This document shows, one piece after another, positions 32,333 to 39,874 of a stretch of DNA of 62,125 nucleotides. Each line of letters opens with the position of its first letter. Within the stretch, counting starts at the first letter, position 1. The notes under the pieces are model-generated. The model had not been told where the DNA came from. It made no database searches and saw only the letters and a program-made list of their open reading frames with translations. Made by a program: the position numbers and the translations under genes. The stretch is taken from positions 1 to 62,125 of the forward strand of contig JAFUAH010000020.1 in NCBI GenBank assembly GCA_017464345.1, written 5' to 3'. The DNA comes from Bacteroidaceae bacterium. GTDB taxonomy: Bacteria > Bacteroidota > Bacteroidia > Bacteroidales > Bacteroidaceae.

Positions 32333-32362
32333 ACTTGTCTCTAAATTCAGATTCCGTTTTTG

Positions 32363-32821
32363 CTAATCCTTCTTTACGTCAGGATTCGGCTGATGGTCAA
32401 TCTTGCTCTTGATTTCGTCGTAGCGGTCCACGATTTCCTTCTTGATGCTTGTCGAGGACGTCCCCGAACCGTAAGGGAAGTAGAATACGGTGACACCCAG
32501 TTCCTTCAGATAGTCATATTTGCCAGTCCAGTCGTCGCCTACTACAAAGACATCGATATTCAGTTTCTTGACGATGTCCGTGTGGTCAAGCGAGCGCTGC
32601 GGAATGACGATGTCGGGGTACTTCAGAGCTTTGATGATGGCGATGCGTTCTTCAAAGGGGATGATGGGGGGGCGCTTGTAGGAGCACACCAGTTCGTCGG
32701 TGCTTACGCCTACTATCAGGGTGTCACCCAGTCCATGGGCATACTCAATCATCTTGAGGTGATTGGAATGGAACATATCGAACGTTCCCGAGGTGTAGAC
32801 CACAATCTTGTTGTTGTACAT
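32363..32821 (-). CDS. TagD-like cytidylyltransferase
   Basis: 152 residues. The CTP-binding motifs GTFDMFHSNHLKMIEYA and GSGTSSTSIKKEI are intact, with VVGDDWTGKYDYL between them. The closest functional groups are glycerol-3-phosphate and related alditol- or amino-alcohol-phosphate cytidylyltransferases. It would make the CDP donor used by a LicD-type transferase. It has its own promoter (TATCTTTG at 32844-32851 on the minus strand) and is followed by the SDR gene. Confidence 0.9.
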   Translation of the reverse strand: MYNNKIVVYTSGTFDMFHSNHLKMIEYAHGLGDTLIVGVSTDELVCSYKRPPIIPFEERIAIIKALKYPDIVIPQRSLDHTDIVKKLNIDVFVVGDDWTGKYDYLKELGVTVFYFPYGSGTSSTSIKKEIVDRYDEIKSKIDHQPNPDVKKD

Positions 32822-32843
32822 ACGATGCTAAGGTTTCCGGTTG

Positions 32844-32875
32844 CAAAGATAATACAAAATTTTCCGAAATCCAAA
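32844..32875 (-). promoter_or_regulatory. Promoter of the cytidylyltransferase gene
   Basis: On the minus strand TTTGG (complement of 32871-32875) and TATCTTTG (complement of 32844-32851) are spaced about 20 bases apart, 23 bases before the ATG at 32821. Confidence 0.75.
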
Positions 32876-32927
32876 TACTATGTTTTGCAGCATAGTTATG
32901 CCAGACAGCAAATCGTCATGCGGGGGG

Positions 32928-34001
32928 CTATTTCCGGCCAAAAAGATATTGGCGAAAGACAGGGCTAATGCGCAGGAGATGGCTGGCGAGCAGGCAGAAG
33001 GCGATGACCAATAGGGCCAGGGAAACGGATGCCGTGATTTCAAGGATGAAGTTGGGGCGGTTCTGATTAAACCAGACACCGACGGCTGGTAACTGGGGTA
33101 ACAGGATGAAGTGTAACAGATAGATGTCGAGCGTACGGACTCCGATGTATTGCAGCCCTCGCCCTACAGGGTGTTCTTGCGTGAACCACGACTGATAGTG
33201 ACGGAAGAATATGACCACCATCATGAGCAACGAGTATATGGCTACCGTGCGCGGCAAGTTGGTCCATTGGAATTGTAGGGTGTGCCAACGGAAAATGTCG
33301 GCGCAAGAAACGAAGGCAACAATCGTCAGTAGAGGGAAGAACCACGATGAATCCGCCACTTTTTGCACTTTGTCCCAGTAACGATGTGCCAGATTGCCAA
33401 AAAGGAAGAAGGGCAGAAAATTCATGGTCTTGATGAGACTGGAGTAGCGGAAGAAAAGATCTTGGGTGTAGGTGAACTGCTTGGGCAAGTAGAGCGTTTC
33501 ATAGACGAACAAACTCAGGAGCCATAGTAGCCAGATGACGGCGTGGTGGAACTGGCAATGAGCCTTTAGCCATTTGCCATTTACCCACTGTTGCAGCAGA
33601 CAGGCCATGTAGTAGATGACAAACATGTGGAGGAGTACCCATGTGAACCAGTAGCCACACTTGGTGGGGCTCTTCATTGCATACAGGAAGGTGTTGCAGA
33701 ATTGCGTCTTGCGCAGAACAATGAAAACACACAGAAACACCAGGGCTGGCAGCACCTGTATCTTCACCTTCTTCCAGGTCAGTCGGAGGGCGTTCGGCCA
33801 GTTCCACAGGAAGTCGGCCTTGTAGGCCAGGAAACCGCTGACGAAGAAGAACAATGGCATGCGGAACAGTACGAGGAAAGGCAGCGAAGAGCTGCTTTTT
33901 TCGTTTATACCGAACGTCATCTGCGCTACATGGTACGCCACGACAAGTATCATCGTGAAACCGCGCATCGCGTCTAACCACTGGAGTCTTTCTTTCACCA
34001 C
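32928..34001 (-). CDS. Acyltransferase family 3 membrane protein
   Basis: 357 residues with about ten membrane segments. It begins RLQWLDAMRGFTMILVVAYHVAQ, the classical W-L-D-x-x-R-G...H start, and ends with GLQYIGVRTLDIYLLHFILLPQLP, the closing family motif. It is not a close paralogue of the two acyltransferases at 28644 and 29704. The start is a GTG (34001, a second GTG follows) inside a CACGAATT repeat; no ATG precedes the conserved region. Likely O-acylation of the surface glycan. Confidence 0.88.
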   Translation of the reverse strand: MVKERLQWLDAMRGFTMILVVAYHVAQMTFGINEKSSSSLPFLVLFRMPLFFFVSGFLAYKADFLWNWPNALRLTWKKVKIQVLPALVFLCVFIVLRKTQFCNTFLYAMKSPTKCGYWFTWVLLHMFVIYYMACLLQQWVNGKWLKAHCQFHHAVIWLLWLLSLFVYETLYLPKQFTYTQDLFFRYSSLIKTMNFLPFFLFGNLAHRYWDKVQKVADSSWFFPLLTIVAFVSCADIFRWHTLQFQWTNLPRTVAIYSLLMMVVIFFRHYQSWFTQEHPVGRGLQYIGVRTLDIYLLHFILLPQLPAVGVWFNQNRPNFILEITASVSLALLVIAFCLLASHLLRISPVFRQYLFGRK

Positions 34002-34007
34002 GAATCT

Positions 34008-34105
34008 TTCTTTTTAACCACGAATTACACGAATCAGTTTTTTTATGATAACTACGAATTACACGAATTAGTTTTTTATGATAATCATGGATTTCACGGA
34101 TTACT
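34008..34105. repeat. AACCACGAATTACACGAATT repeats
   Basis: TTTTAACCACGAATTACACG and CTACGAATTACACGAATTAG occur in tandem with a degraded third unit (ATGGATTTCACGGATTAC). They lie between two leftward genes, and the first unit overlaps the start of the acyltransferase. Confidence 0.75.
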
Positions 34106-34118
34106 TTCTTTCTACCTC

Positions 34119-35564
34119 TTACTTCCTACTTCCCAATACGTACTCGATGCTTTCGCGCATAATCTTGGCGCCACTCAGCCACATGATGCCGGCATAGAGC
34201 GCAGTGGCAATCAGTATCTTTGCAATGAGCCGTAGCCAGAGGTCCTGAATGCCACACGTGAGCCACCACGTGAAGCCCATGACCAGCACGGTGAACAGGA
34301 GAAAAGGTACCACGTCGCGTACGACATCCCATAGGCGCAGCCCGATAAGGCGATGAGCGAACCACTGCCACACACCGAGCCAGAGGATGTTCAGCACAAT
34401 GAAGAAGACCACCATTGTGCGTAGGCCCATGGGGCGCAGTGCGATGAGCCCGACCCAGACCAGGACACACAGTACCACGGTGCACCAGAGATTGATGTCG
34501 GAGCGGCCCTGACTGATGGTCATGTTGGAGTAGAGGGTTGTGATGGGCACAAAGGCACCGTAGATGGTGAGCATACTCAGCAGAGTGGCACTCTCCAGCC
34601 ACTTCTCGCCACCGACGATGAGCAGGAACTCGTGGGCTATGAGGCCTATGCCCAGCATGGCAGGGAAGGAAATGAAGGAGATGAAGCGCAACATCTTGCG
34701 GAAGACGTGACGATAACGGTTCTGATTGTCGCGGACACGGGAGAGTACGGGCTGTGCCACGCCCGTGACCATGCCGTTGATGGTGTTGATGCCCTTGTCG
34801 TCCCACTGGCGTGCGTTGGAATAGACTCCGGCATCGTGACCACCGTAGAAGCGCCCCAGCAGAACGCCGAAAGCATGAGCATTGAGGTTGTTGAAGAGGT
34901 TCTGAATCAGTAGTTTGCTGCTGAATCCGAACATCTGCCATGCCGGGCGCAGGTCTATCTGGAGGCTGGGGCGCCAAGGGGAGTAGAGCCAGTTCATTAT
35001 GGCCACAATGAGGATGAACAGCACGTTCTGTGTGGCCAGTCCCCAGTAGGCCATTCCTCCATAGACCATTGCCACGCCCACTATGCCCGAGACGAGCAGT
35101 GAGACGATGCTGATGATGGCCGTCTGTTTGTTCATGAGGTGGATGAAGAGGTAGGCCCGTTGTACGGTTCCCCAACTGCTGATGAAAAAACCGAGGAACA
35201 GGTAGCGTGACAGCCACAGTAGGTCGGGGTCGTTGTAAAACCACACGATGAGGGGAGCTGCCAGAAACAAAATGACATAGAGCAAGCCACTGACCCCGAC
35301 GTTGAACCAGAAGACAGCGTTGTAGTCGCGGTGGCTGGGGTGGCGCAGGTTGCACAGGGCTGCCGTGAAACCGCTCTCTTGCAGTGTGCTGGCAATGTTG
35401 GCAAAGACCATAAGCATGGCTATCTTGCCGTAGTCCTCAGGCAAGAGACGACGCAGCAGCAGTATGCCGAATACTGCATTCAGTATCTGCATCGTGCCGT
35501 TGTTCACCATGCCCCATAGGAGACCCTTGGCCGTGCGTTCCTTCAGTGAGTTCTCAACTTTCAA
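34119..35564 (-). CDS. Oligosaccharide flippase (Wzx-type, polysaccharide biosynthesis family)
   Basis: 481 residues with twelve to fourteen membrane segments. KERTAKGLLWGMVNNGTMQILNAVFGILLLRRLLPEDYGKIAM is the usual start of this group, and GRFYGGHDAGVYSNARQWDDKGINTINGMVTGVAQPVLSRV is a strongly conserved inner part. The protein should move lipid-linked oligosaccharide units across the inner membrane, as expected in this glycan locus. The start codon is a TTG at 35564 created by a TTGAAAGTTGAG repeat; the upstream frame is closed by TGA in the same repeat. Confidence 0.9.
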   Translation of the reverse strand: MKVENSLKERTAKGLLWGMVNNGTMQILNAVFGILLLRRLLPEDYGKIAMLMVFANIASTLQESGFTAALCNLRHPSHRDYNAVFWFNVGVSGLLYVILFLAAPLIVWFYNDPDLLWLSRYLFLGFFISSWGTVQRAYLFIHLMNKQTAIISIVSLLVSGIVGVAMVYGGMAYWGLATQNVLFILIVAIMNWLYSPWRPSLQIDLRPAWQMFGFSSKLLIQNLFNNLNAHAFGVLLGRFYGGHDAGVYSNARQWDDKGINTINGMVTGVAQPVLSRVRDNQNRYRHVFRKMLRFISFISFPAMLGIGLIAHEFLLIVGGEKWLESATLLSMLTIYGAFVPITTLYSNMTISQGRSDINLWCTVVLCVLVWVGLIALRPMGLRTMVVFFIVLNILWLGVWQWFAHRLIGLRLWDVVRDVVPFLLFTVLVMGFTWWLTCGIQDLWLRLIAKILIATALYAGIMWLSGAKIMRESIEYVLGSRK

Positions 35565-35581
35565 CTTTCAATTTTCAACAT
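35552..35581. repeat. TTGAAAGTT repeat at the flippase start
   Basis: TCAACTTTCAACTTTCAATT on the plus strand; read on the minus strand it is TTGAAAATTGAAAGTTGAAA plus GTTGAG and supplies the TTG start. Confidence 0.75.
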
Positions 35582-35582
35582 A

Positions 35583-36827
35583 TCAGTCTCTGCGGAAAAT
35601 ATCCCTTGTGTACACTTTTTCCTGCACGTCGTCGAGGCACGGGTCATAGCGGTTGGCGATGATGGCCTGCGACTGGCGCTTAAACTCCGTGAGGTCGTTC
35701 ACCACACGACTGCCGAAGAACGTGGTGCCGTCCTGCAGTGTGGGTTCGTAGATAATCACTTCGGCCCCCTTGGCCTTGACGCGCTTCATCACGCCCTGAA
35801 TCGACGACTGGCGGAAGTTGTCGGAGTTCGACTTCATGGTCAGGCGGAAGACACCGATGACGCAGCGTCGTTCGTGGCTGGGGTCGTAGTCGCCACGATT
35901 GTAGTAGTCGTAGTATCCGGCCATGCGCAGGACGCGATCGGCAATGAAGTCCTTGCGTGTGCGGTTCGACTCTACGATGGCCGACATCATGTTCTGTGGC
36001 ACGTCGGCATAGTTGGCCAGCAGTTGCTTTGTGTCCTTCGGCAGACAGTAACCTCCGTAGCCGAACGAGGGGTTGTTGTAGTGTTCGCCGATGCGCGGGT
36101 CGAGGCTCACGCCACGGATGATGTCCCGGGTGTCCAGTCCCTTCGTCTCGGCATACGTGTCCAGCTCGTTGAAATACGAGACACGCAGGGCCAGGTAGGT
36201 GTTGGCGAAGAGCTTCACGGCCTCTGCCTCGGTCAGCCCCATGAACAGGGTGGGGATGTCCTGTTTCAGCGCCCCCTCCTGCAAGAGGGAGGCAAAGTCC
36301 TGTGCGGCCTGTTCCATGCGTTCGTCGCCCTCTGGCCGTCCCACGATGATGCGTGAGGGGTAGAGATTGTCGTAGAGAGCCTTCGACTCGCGCAGGAACT
36401 CGGGTGAAAAGAGCAGGTTCTGCGTATGGAACTTCTGTCGTATGCTCTCTGTGTAGCCCACGGGAATGGTCGATTTGATAATCATGACGGCCGTGGGGTT
36501 CACCTCCATCACCATTTCTATGACTTCCTCCACGTGCGAGGTGTCGAAGTAGTTCTTCACCGGGTCGTAGTTCGTGGGTGCTGCAATAATCACGAACTCG
36601 GCATCGCTGTAGGCCTTGCGCCCGTCCAGCGTAGCCACCAGGTTGAGGTCTTTCTCAGCCAGATACTTCTCTATGTATTCGTCCTGGATGGGCGACTGGC
36701 GCCGGTTGATGAGATCTACCTTCTCGGGTATCACGTCCACGGCCGTCACGCGGTTGTGCTGGGCCAGCAGTGTGGCGATGGAGAGTCCCACGTAGCCTGT
36801 CCCGGCTACAGCAATGTTCTTGTTCAT
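35583..36827 (-). CDS. ugd: UDP-glucose/UDP-hexose 6-dehydrogenase
   Basis: 414 residues. NAD site [11 protein letters not shown] (6-16), then the family blocks [36 protein letters not shown] and [16 protein letters not shown] with the catalytic Cys261, and IYEPTL in the C-terminal domain. It makes UDP-glucuronate (or another UDP-hexuronate) for the surface glycan. It is the first gene of the leftward flippase part, 18 bases before the flippase, and starts 64 bases from the tRNA-Pro end. Confidence 0.94.
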   Translation of the reverse strand: MNKNIAVAGTGYVGLSIATLLAQHNRVTAVDVIPEKVDLINRRQSPIQDEYIEKYLAEKDLNLVATLDGRKAYSDAEFVIIAAPTNYDPVKNYFDTSHVEEVIEMVMEVNPTAVMIIKSTIPVGYTESIRQKFHTQNLLFSPEFLRESKALYDNLYPSRIIVGRPEGDERMEQAAQDFASLLQEGALKQDIPTLFMGLTEAEAVKLFANTYLALRVSYFNELDTYAETKGLDTRDIIRGVSLDPRIGEHYNNPSFGYGGYCLPKDTKQLLANYADVPQNMMSAIVESNRTRKDFIADRVLRMAGYYDYYNRGDYDPSHERRCVIGVFRLTMKSNSDNFRQSSIQGVMKRVKAKGAEVIIYEPTLQDGTTFFGSRVVNDLTEFKRQSQAIIANRYDPCLDDVQEKVYTRDIFRRD

Positions 36828-36890
36828 CTGTGCGTGTAGTGTTTGAAGTAAGAATTAAGGGTCAGTTCTCGTCCGAAACTGACCCGTTGA

Positions 36891-36966
36891 TGGTCGGATA
36901 GAGGCGACTCGAACGCCCGACCCCCACGTCCCGAACGTGGTGCGCTACCAACTGCGCTACTATCCG
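36891..36966 (-). tRNA. tRNA-Pro (anticodon CGG)
   Basis: On the minus strand CGGATAG (acceptor) pairs with CTATCCG; the D arm contains GCGCAGTTGGTAGCGC. The anticodon stem-loop is CCACG TTCGGGA CGTGG, giving anticodon CGG, and the T arm contains GTTCGAGTC. The discriminator A is followed by an encoded CCA (complement of 36891-36893). Confidence 0.97.
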
Positions 36967-37066
36967 AATCCGACTTGCCACGAATGGCAAGAAGGCCTGA
37001 AAGGCGGATGCAAAGTTACGAATAATACGGCAAGATACAAAATATTTTCACTTTTTTCTTAATTTA

Positions 37067-37098
37067 TTTGGTCAATTCAAATATTGTCCTTACCTTTG
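37067..37098 (+). promoter_or_regulatory. Promoter of tRNA-Phe
   Basis: TTTGG at 37067-37071 and TACCTTTG at 37091-37098, spacer about 20, 18 bases before the tRNA. Confidence 0.8.
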
Positions 37099-37116
37099 CA
37101 CTCGCAAAACAACGAT

Positions 37117-37189
37117 GGTGTCATAGCTCAGTTGGTAGAGCAAAGGACTGAAAATCCTTGTGTCCCCGGTTCGATTCCTGGTGACACCA
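37117..37189 (+). tRNA. tRNA-Phe (anticodon GAA)
   Basis: Acceptor GGTGTCA pairs with TGACACC (37182-37188). The D arm is GCTCAGTTGGTAGAGC. The anticodon arm AGGA CTGAAAA TCCT gives GAA. The T arm is CCCCGGTTCGATTCCTGG. CCA is not encoded, unlike the neighbouring tRNA-Pro. Confidence 0.97.
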
Positions 37190-37234
37190 CAGCAGAGAGG
37201 AGAGTGCAAGCGCATTCTCCTCTCTGCTGTTTCT
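37190..37234. terminator. Terminator after tRNA-Phe
   Basis: CAGCAGAGAGGAGA (37190-37203) pairs perfectly with TCTCCTCTCTGCTG (37216-37229), then TTTCT. It starts directly at the end of the tRNA and also lies after the recombinase gene reading leftward. Confidence 0.88.
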
Positions 37235-37253
37235 ATCCCTCCCTTTCGTGGTG

Positions 37254-38216
37254 CTACGGGCGAAAGACATCTCTCAATAACCGGTGGTTGGCTTGGTCTA
37301 TCATGTTGCATTCCAGTGATTTCAGATAGATTTCGGTGGTCTGTTCCGAGTCGTGCCCCATGGCTTGGCTGATGATGGAGAGCGGCACGTGTTGCTGGTG
37401 GGCGGTGCTGGCCCACGAGTGGCGACTGACGTAGGAGGTGAGAGGCAGTCCGCCCAGCAGTTTCCCCAGCAATTTCAGATGCTTGTTGTAGAGTTGTATG
37501 CCGTTGTGGTACTGCCGGTATATGCGTTCCGCGTTGCAGGTTTCGGTGATGATGGGGAAGAGGTAGGGCGAGTCTGTGGCCCAGCGGTCGATGATGTGCT
37601 GCATGGGCTGTTCGATGCGGACCTCCAGTCGCCGGCCCGTCTTGCGCCGGGCGTAGCGGATGCTGCCGTGGCAGATGTTGCTCTTTTGCAGATAGGCCAA
37701 ATCCACGAAACTGAGCCCACGGGCACAGAAACTGAAGATGAAGATGTCGCGTGCCAGCTCCAACCTTTTCAGCAGCGAGTGGAAGCGCAGTGTGCCGTCC
37801 TGCCTGCCTTGGGCCAGCAGGCGCCGGCGTATGTCCAGTTGCCCAATCCGCCTGATATCCATAGCCGGGATGGCCCGTTTGGCCGTTTTTGCCACGCCGC
37901 GATAGGTGCCAAGGAAGGGGTCGCCACAGGCCAGCTCCAGCTGTACGGCTTTCTTGAAAACGGCGTGGAGGCAACGCAGGTAGGCCGACGAGGTGTTCCG
38001 GCAGATACCCTGGTCGTGCAGCCAGCGCTCGAAGTTGGCCATCGTTGCGGGTTTCATCTGGTCGAAGGTGATGTCGTGCTTGCCCATCGTGTGCAGGAAG
38101 CGTTGCAGGCTCCGGGCCGAGCAAGCATAGTTGGCGGCCACTCCCGGGTGGCCCAGTTGTCTCATGCGTTCAGCCTCGGCGAAGGCAAAGGCCAGGAAGT
38201 GATTCTCTTTTTTCAT
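37254..38216 (-). CDS. Tyrosine recombinase / site-specific integrase
   Basis: 320 residues. The N-terminal SAM-like core-binding domain (about 5-105) contains YACSARSLQRFLHTMGK and RNTSSAYLRCLHAVFKKAV. The catalytic residues are Arg166 (FCARGLSFVDLAYL), Lys192, Arg265 (YVSRHSW), His288 (MGHDS) and Tyr297 (IYL). The usual His of the H-x-x-R box is Tyr262, as in several Bacteroidales recombinases. Such enzymes either integrate elements or invert promoters of surface genes. It lies next to tRNA genes and a glycan locus, so both roles are possible. I found no clear invertible repeat pair nearby. Confidence 0.9.
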   Translation of the reverse strand: MKKENHFLAFAFAEAERMRQLGHPGVAANYACSARSLQRFLHTMGKHDITFDQMKPATMANFERWLHDQGICRNTSSAYLRCLHAVFKKAVQLELACGDPFLGTYRGVAKTAKRAIPAMDIRRIGQLDIRRRLLAQGRQDGTLRFHSLLKRLELARDIFIFSFCARGLSFVDLAYLQKSNICHGSIRYARRKTGRRLEVRIEQPMQHIIDRWATDSPYLFPIITETCNAERIYRQYHNGIQLYNKHLKLLGKLLGGLPLTSYVSRHSWASTAHQQHVPLSIISQAMGHDSEQTTEIYLKSLECNMIDQANHRLLRDVFRP

Positions 38217-38357
38217 TTTGTTAGTTGTTTGTGGGTTAATAAGTGAGTGCCATAAGTTGATAGGACATGAGAATTTATGAAAAATCGTGGTCTTTGCATG
38301 GCAATTCCTGTTTTATTTCATCGCGCAAGCAGTAAGCCACTTACGTGTCCCACAGCA

Positions 38358-38437
38358 ATCCCGTACAGGATTCCCCGTCGTCCTGCATAGGATTTGCCTC
38401 TGTCCAGCATAGCTTTCGCCGCCGTCCCGTACGGGGC
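38358..38437. repeat. Phased palindrome array: 4 units of GTCCCGTACAGGAT family at 22 bp
   Basis: ATCCCGTACAGGAT (38358), GTCCTGCATAGGAT (38380), GTCCAGCATAGCTT (38402) and GTCCCGTACGGGGC (38424) are exactly 22 bases apart with eight-base spacers. The same family occurs at 61851. The array lies in the 406-base gap between the recombinase start and argR. GC-rich CGCGTG sequence follows to about 38480. Confidence 0.85.
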
Positions 38438-38564
38438 TGTGCCCCGACCTGTCTACGTACGCGCGTGATACACGCGTGCGCGTCCTTATCTATATATTAT
38501 AGTTCCTCTGCTGCTCGCTCCGCAGTCTTGTTGTAGGCTTTTGTTCATTTATATTCAAAAATAC

Positions 38565-38619
38565 TTGCATGTATGCAGAATATTATGTAATTTTGTCGCC
38601 ATAAATGAATAAATATTGA
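38565..38619 (+). promoter_or_regulatory. argR promoter with possible ArgR sites
   Basis: TTG at 38565-38567 and TAATTTTG at 38588-38595, spacer 20. AT-rich stretches TTTATATTCAAAAATAC upstream and AAATGAATAAATATTGAATA downstream of the promoter resemble ArgR-box half sites (AATGAATA...TATTCA-like), suggesting autoregulation of the arginine operon. The site assignment is by resemblance only. Confidence 0.6.
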
Positions 38620-38622
38620 ATA

Positions 38623-39102
38623 ATGAGTAAAAAAGAAAGCCGTTTGGAGGTCATAAAGATGCTCATCTCGAGCCAGCAACTCTCGAAGCAGGAGGAGCTG
38701 ATGGCCGAACTGGAGAAGGCGGGATTCCCCACCGCACAAGCCACGCTGAGCCGCGACCTGAAACTGCTGCGGGTGGTGAAGGCGCTGAACGCCGATGGGC
38801 GCTACATCTACGTCCTGCCCACGGACAAGGGGTACCGCAGCGTCAGCGACCGGCACGTCACACTCTCGGGGATGAACCGCCTGGGGGCGCTTGGGGTGAA
38901 GTTTTCGGGCAACATGGCCGTCGTGCGCACCCTGCCGGGTCACGCCTCTCATGTGGCCTACGACATCGACCAGGCCAGTCTGCCCGGTATCCTGGGTTCC
39001 GTGGCTGGGGACGACACTGTTTTCCTCGTCCTGGAAGAGCAGACCGACCGCGCTGAGATGCTGGATGCCCTGTCCCAGGTGGTGCCCATGGCGCACCCAT
39101 AG
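38623..39102 (+). CDS. argR: Arginine repressor
   Basis: 159 residues. The N-terminal winged helix has SRLEVIKMLISSQQLSKQEELMAELEKAGFPTAQATLSRDLKLLRVVK, with the family SRDL motif. The C-terminal hexamer and arginine-binding domain has AYDIDQASLPGILGSVAGDDTVFLVLE, where the Asp pair binds arginine. With arginine bound it would repress the whole downstream operon, which begins 78 bases after its stop. Length and motifs are normal. Confidence 0.96.
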   Translation: MSKKESRLEVIKMLISSQQLSKQEELMAELEKAGFPTAQATLSRDLKLLRVVKALNADGRYIYVLPTDKGYRSVSDRHVTLSGMNRLGALGVKFSGNMAVVRTLPGHASHVAYDIDQASLPGILGSVAGDDTVFLVLEEQTDRAEMLDALSQVVPMAHP

Positions 39103-39180
39103 GGCGCCGTAGGAGCGTAGCCCCCCGCGTACGTCCGCCCAGAGATGCAACGTATTTAATTTTGAACAAAGAAAAACAAC

Positions 39181-39807
39181 ATGGAATATAACGACGGAAT
39201 AGAGATTATGGTGGCCGATGCCAGTCATGAAAGGTATGTCGATGTCATCCTGGCCACCATCGCCGACAGTGCCGCCAAGCGCGGCAGCGGCATCGTGAAC
39301 CGCACACACGAGTATCTGGCCACCAAGATGCGGGAAATGAAGGCGGTCATCGCCTTGGCTGGACCCGAAAAAGAGTTTGCCGGATTCTGCTACATCGAGA
39401 CGTGGGGCCACAAGCAGTATGTGGCCAATTCGGGACTTATCGTGGTGGAAAAGTTCCGCAAGCACCATCTGGCCACGCGCATCAAGCAGATGGCCTTCAC
39501 ACTGAGCCGCGTTCGCTGGCCCGAGGCCAAGCTGTTCGGACTGACCAGCCAGACGGCCGTCATGCGCATCAACCATTCCCTGGGTTATCGTCCCGTGGCC
39601 TTTTCGGAACTGACCGACGACGATGCCTTCTGGCGTGGTTGTGGTACGACGGGGCACCCCTGCTGTGTCAATTTCGACGTTCTGGAACGCTCCAATCGCA
39701 AGTACTGCGTCTGCACAGGTATGCTCTACGATCCTGCCGAGCATGTGGGGGAGCCTCTACCGGTGGAATTGCCCGATGAAATGGTCAAAAAATTGCAATC
39801 CCTGTAA
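39181..39807 (+). CDS. GNAT acyltransferase, probable N-acyl-glutamate synthase of the arginine pathway
   Basis: 208 residues with a GNAT core: GLIVVEKFRKHHLATRIKQMAFTLSR carries the acyl-CoA pyrophosphate loop, followed by KLFGLTSQTAVMRINHSLGYRPVAF. It occupies the place of argA in this operon, as in other Bacteroidales, where the first step makes N-acetyl- or more likely N-succinylglutamate. The succinyl route is supported by the ArgF' protein at 48182. It has no amino-acid kinase domain. The exact acyl group is inference. Confidence 0.85.
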   Translation: MEYNDGIEIMVADASHERYVDVILATIADSAAKRGSGIVNRTHEYLATKMREMKAVIALAGPEKEFAGFCYIETWGHKQYVANSGLIVVEKFRKHHLATRIKQMAFTLSRVRWPEAKLFGLTSQTAVMRINHSLGYRPVAFSELTDDDAFWRGCGTTGHPCCVNFDVLERSNRKYCVCTGMLYDPAEHVGEPLPVELPDEMVKKLQSL

Positions 39808-39874
39808 TTTCGTAGGGACGTACCCCCGTGTACGTCCGTCTCATTTAAGAAACAAATAAAAATAAAAAAAGCAT

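Noticed and set aside
25401-36827. Complete O-antigen or capsule locus
   Set aside because: No polymerase, initiating transferase, UpxY-type antiterminator or export genes are visible, and both strands are used, so only a partial surface-glycan locus can be claimed.
37090-38124. 344-codon minus-strand frame overlapping the recombinase in another frame
   Set aside because: It runs through tRNA-Phe and its terminator; the recombinase frame contains all catalytic residues.
39800-39850. Terminator inside the arginine operon
   Set aside because: GGACGTAC/GTACGTCC forms a hairpin but there is no T run, and genes continue on the same strand with short gaps; more likely a repeat.
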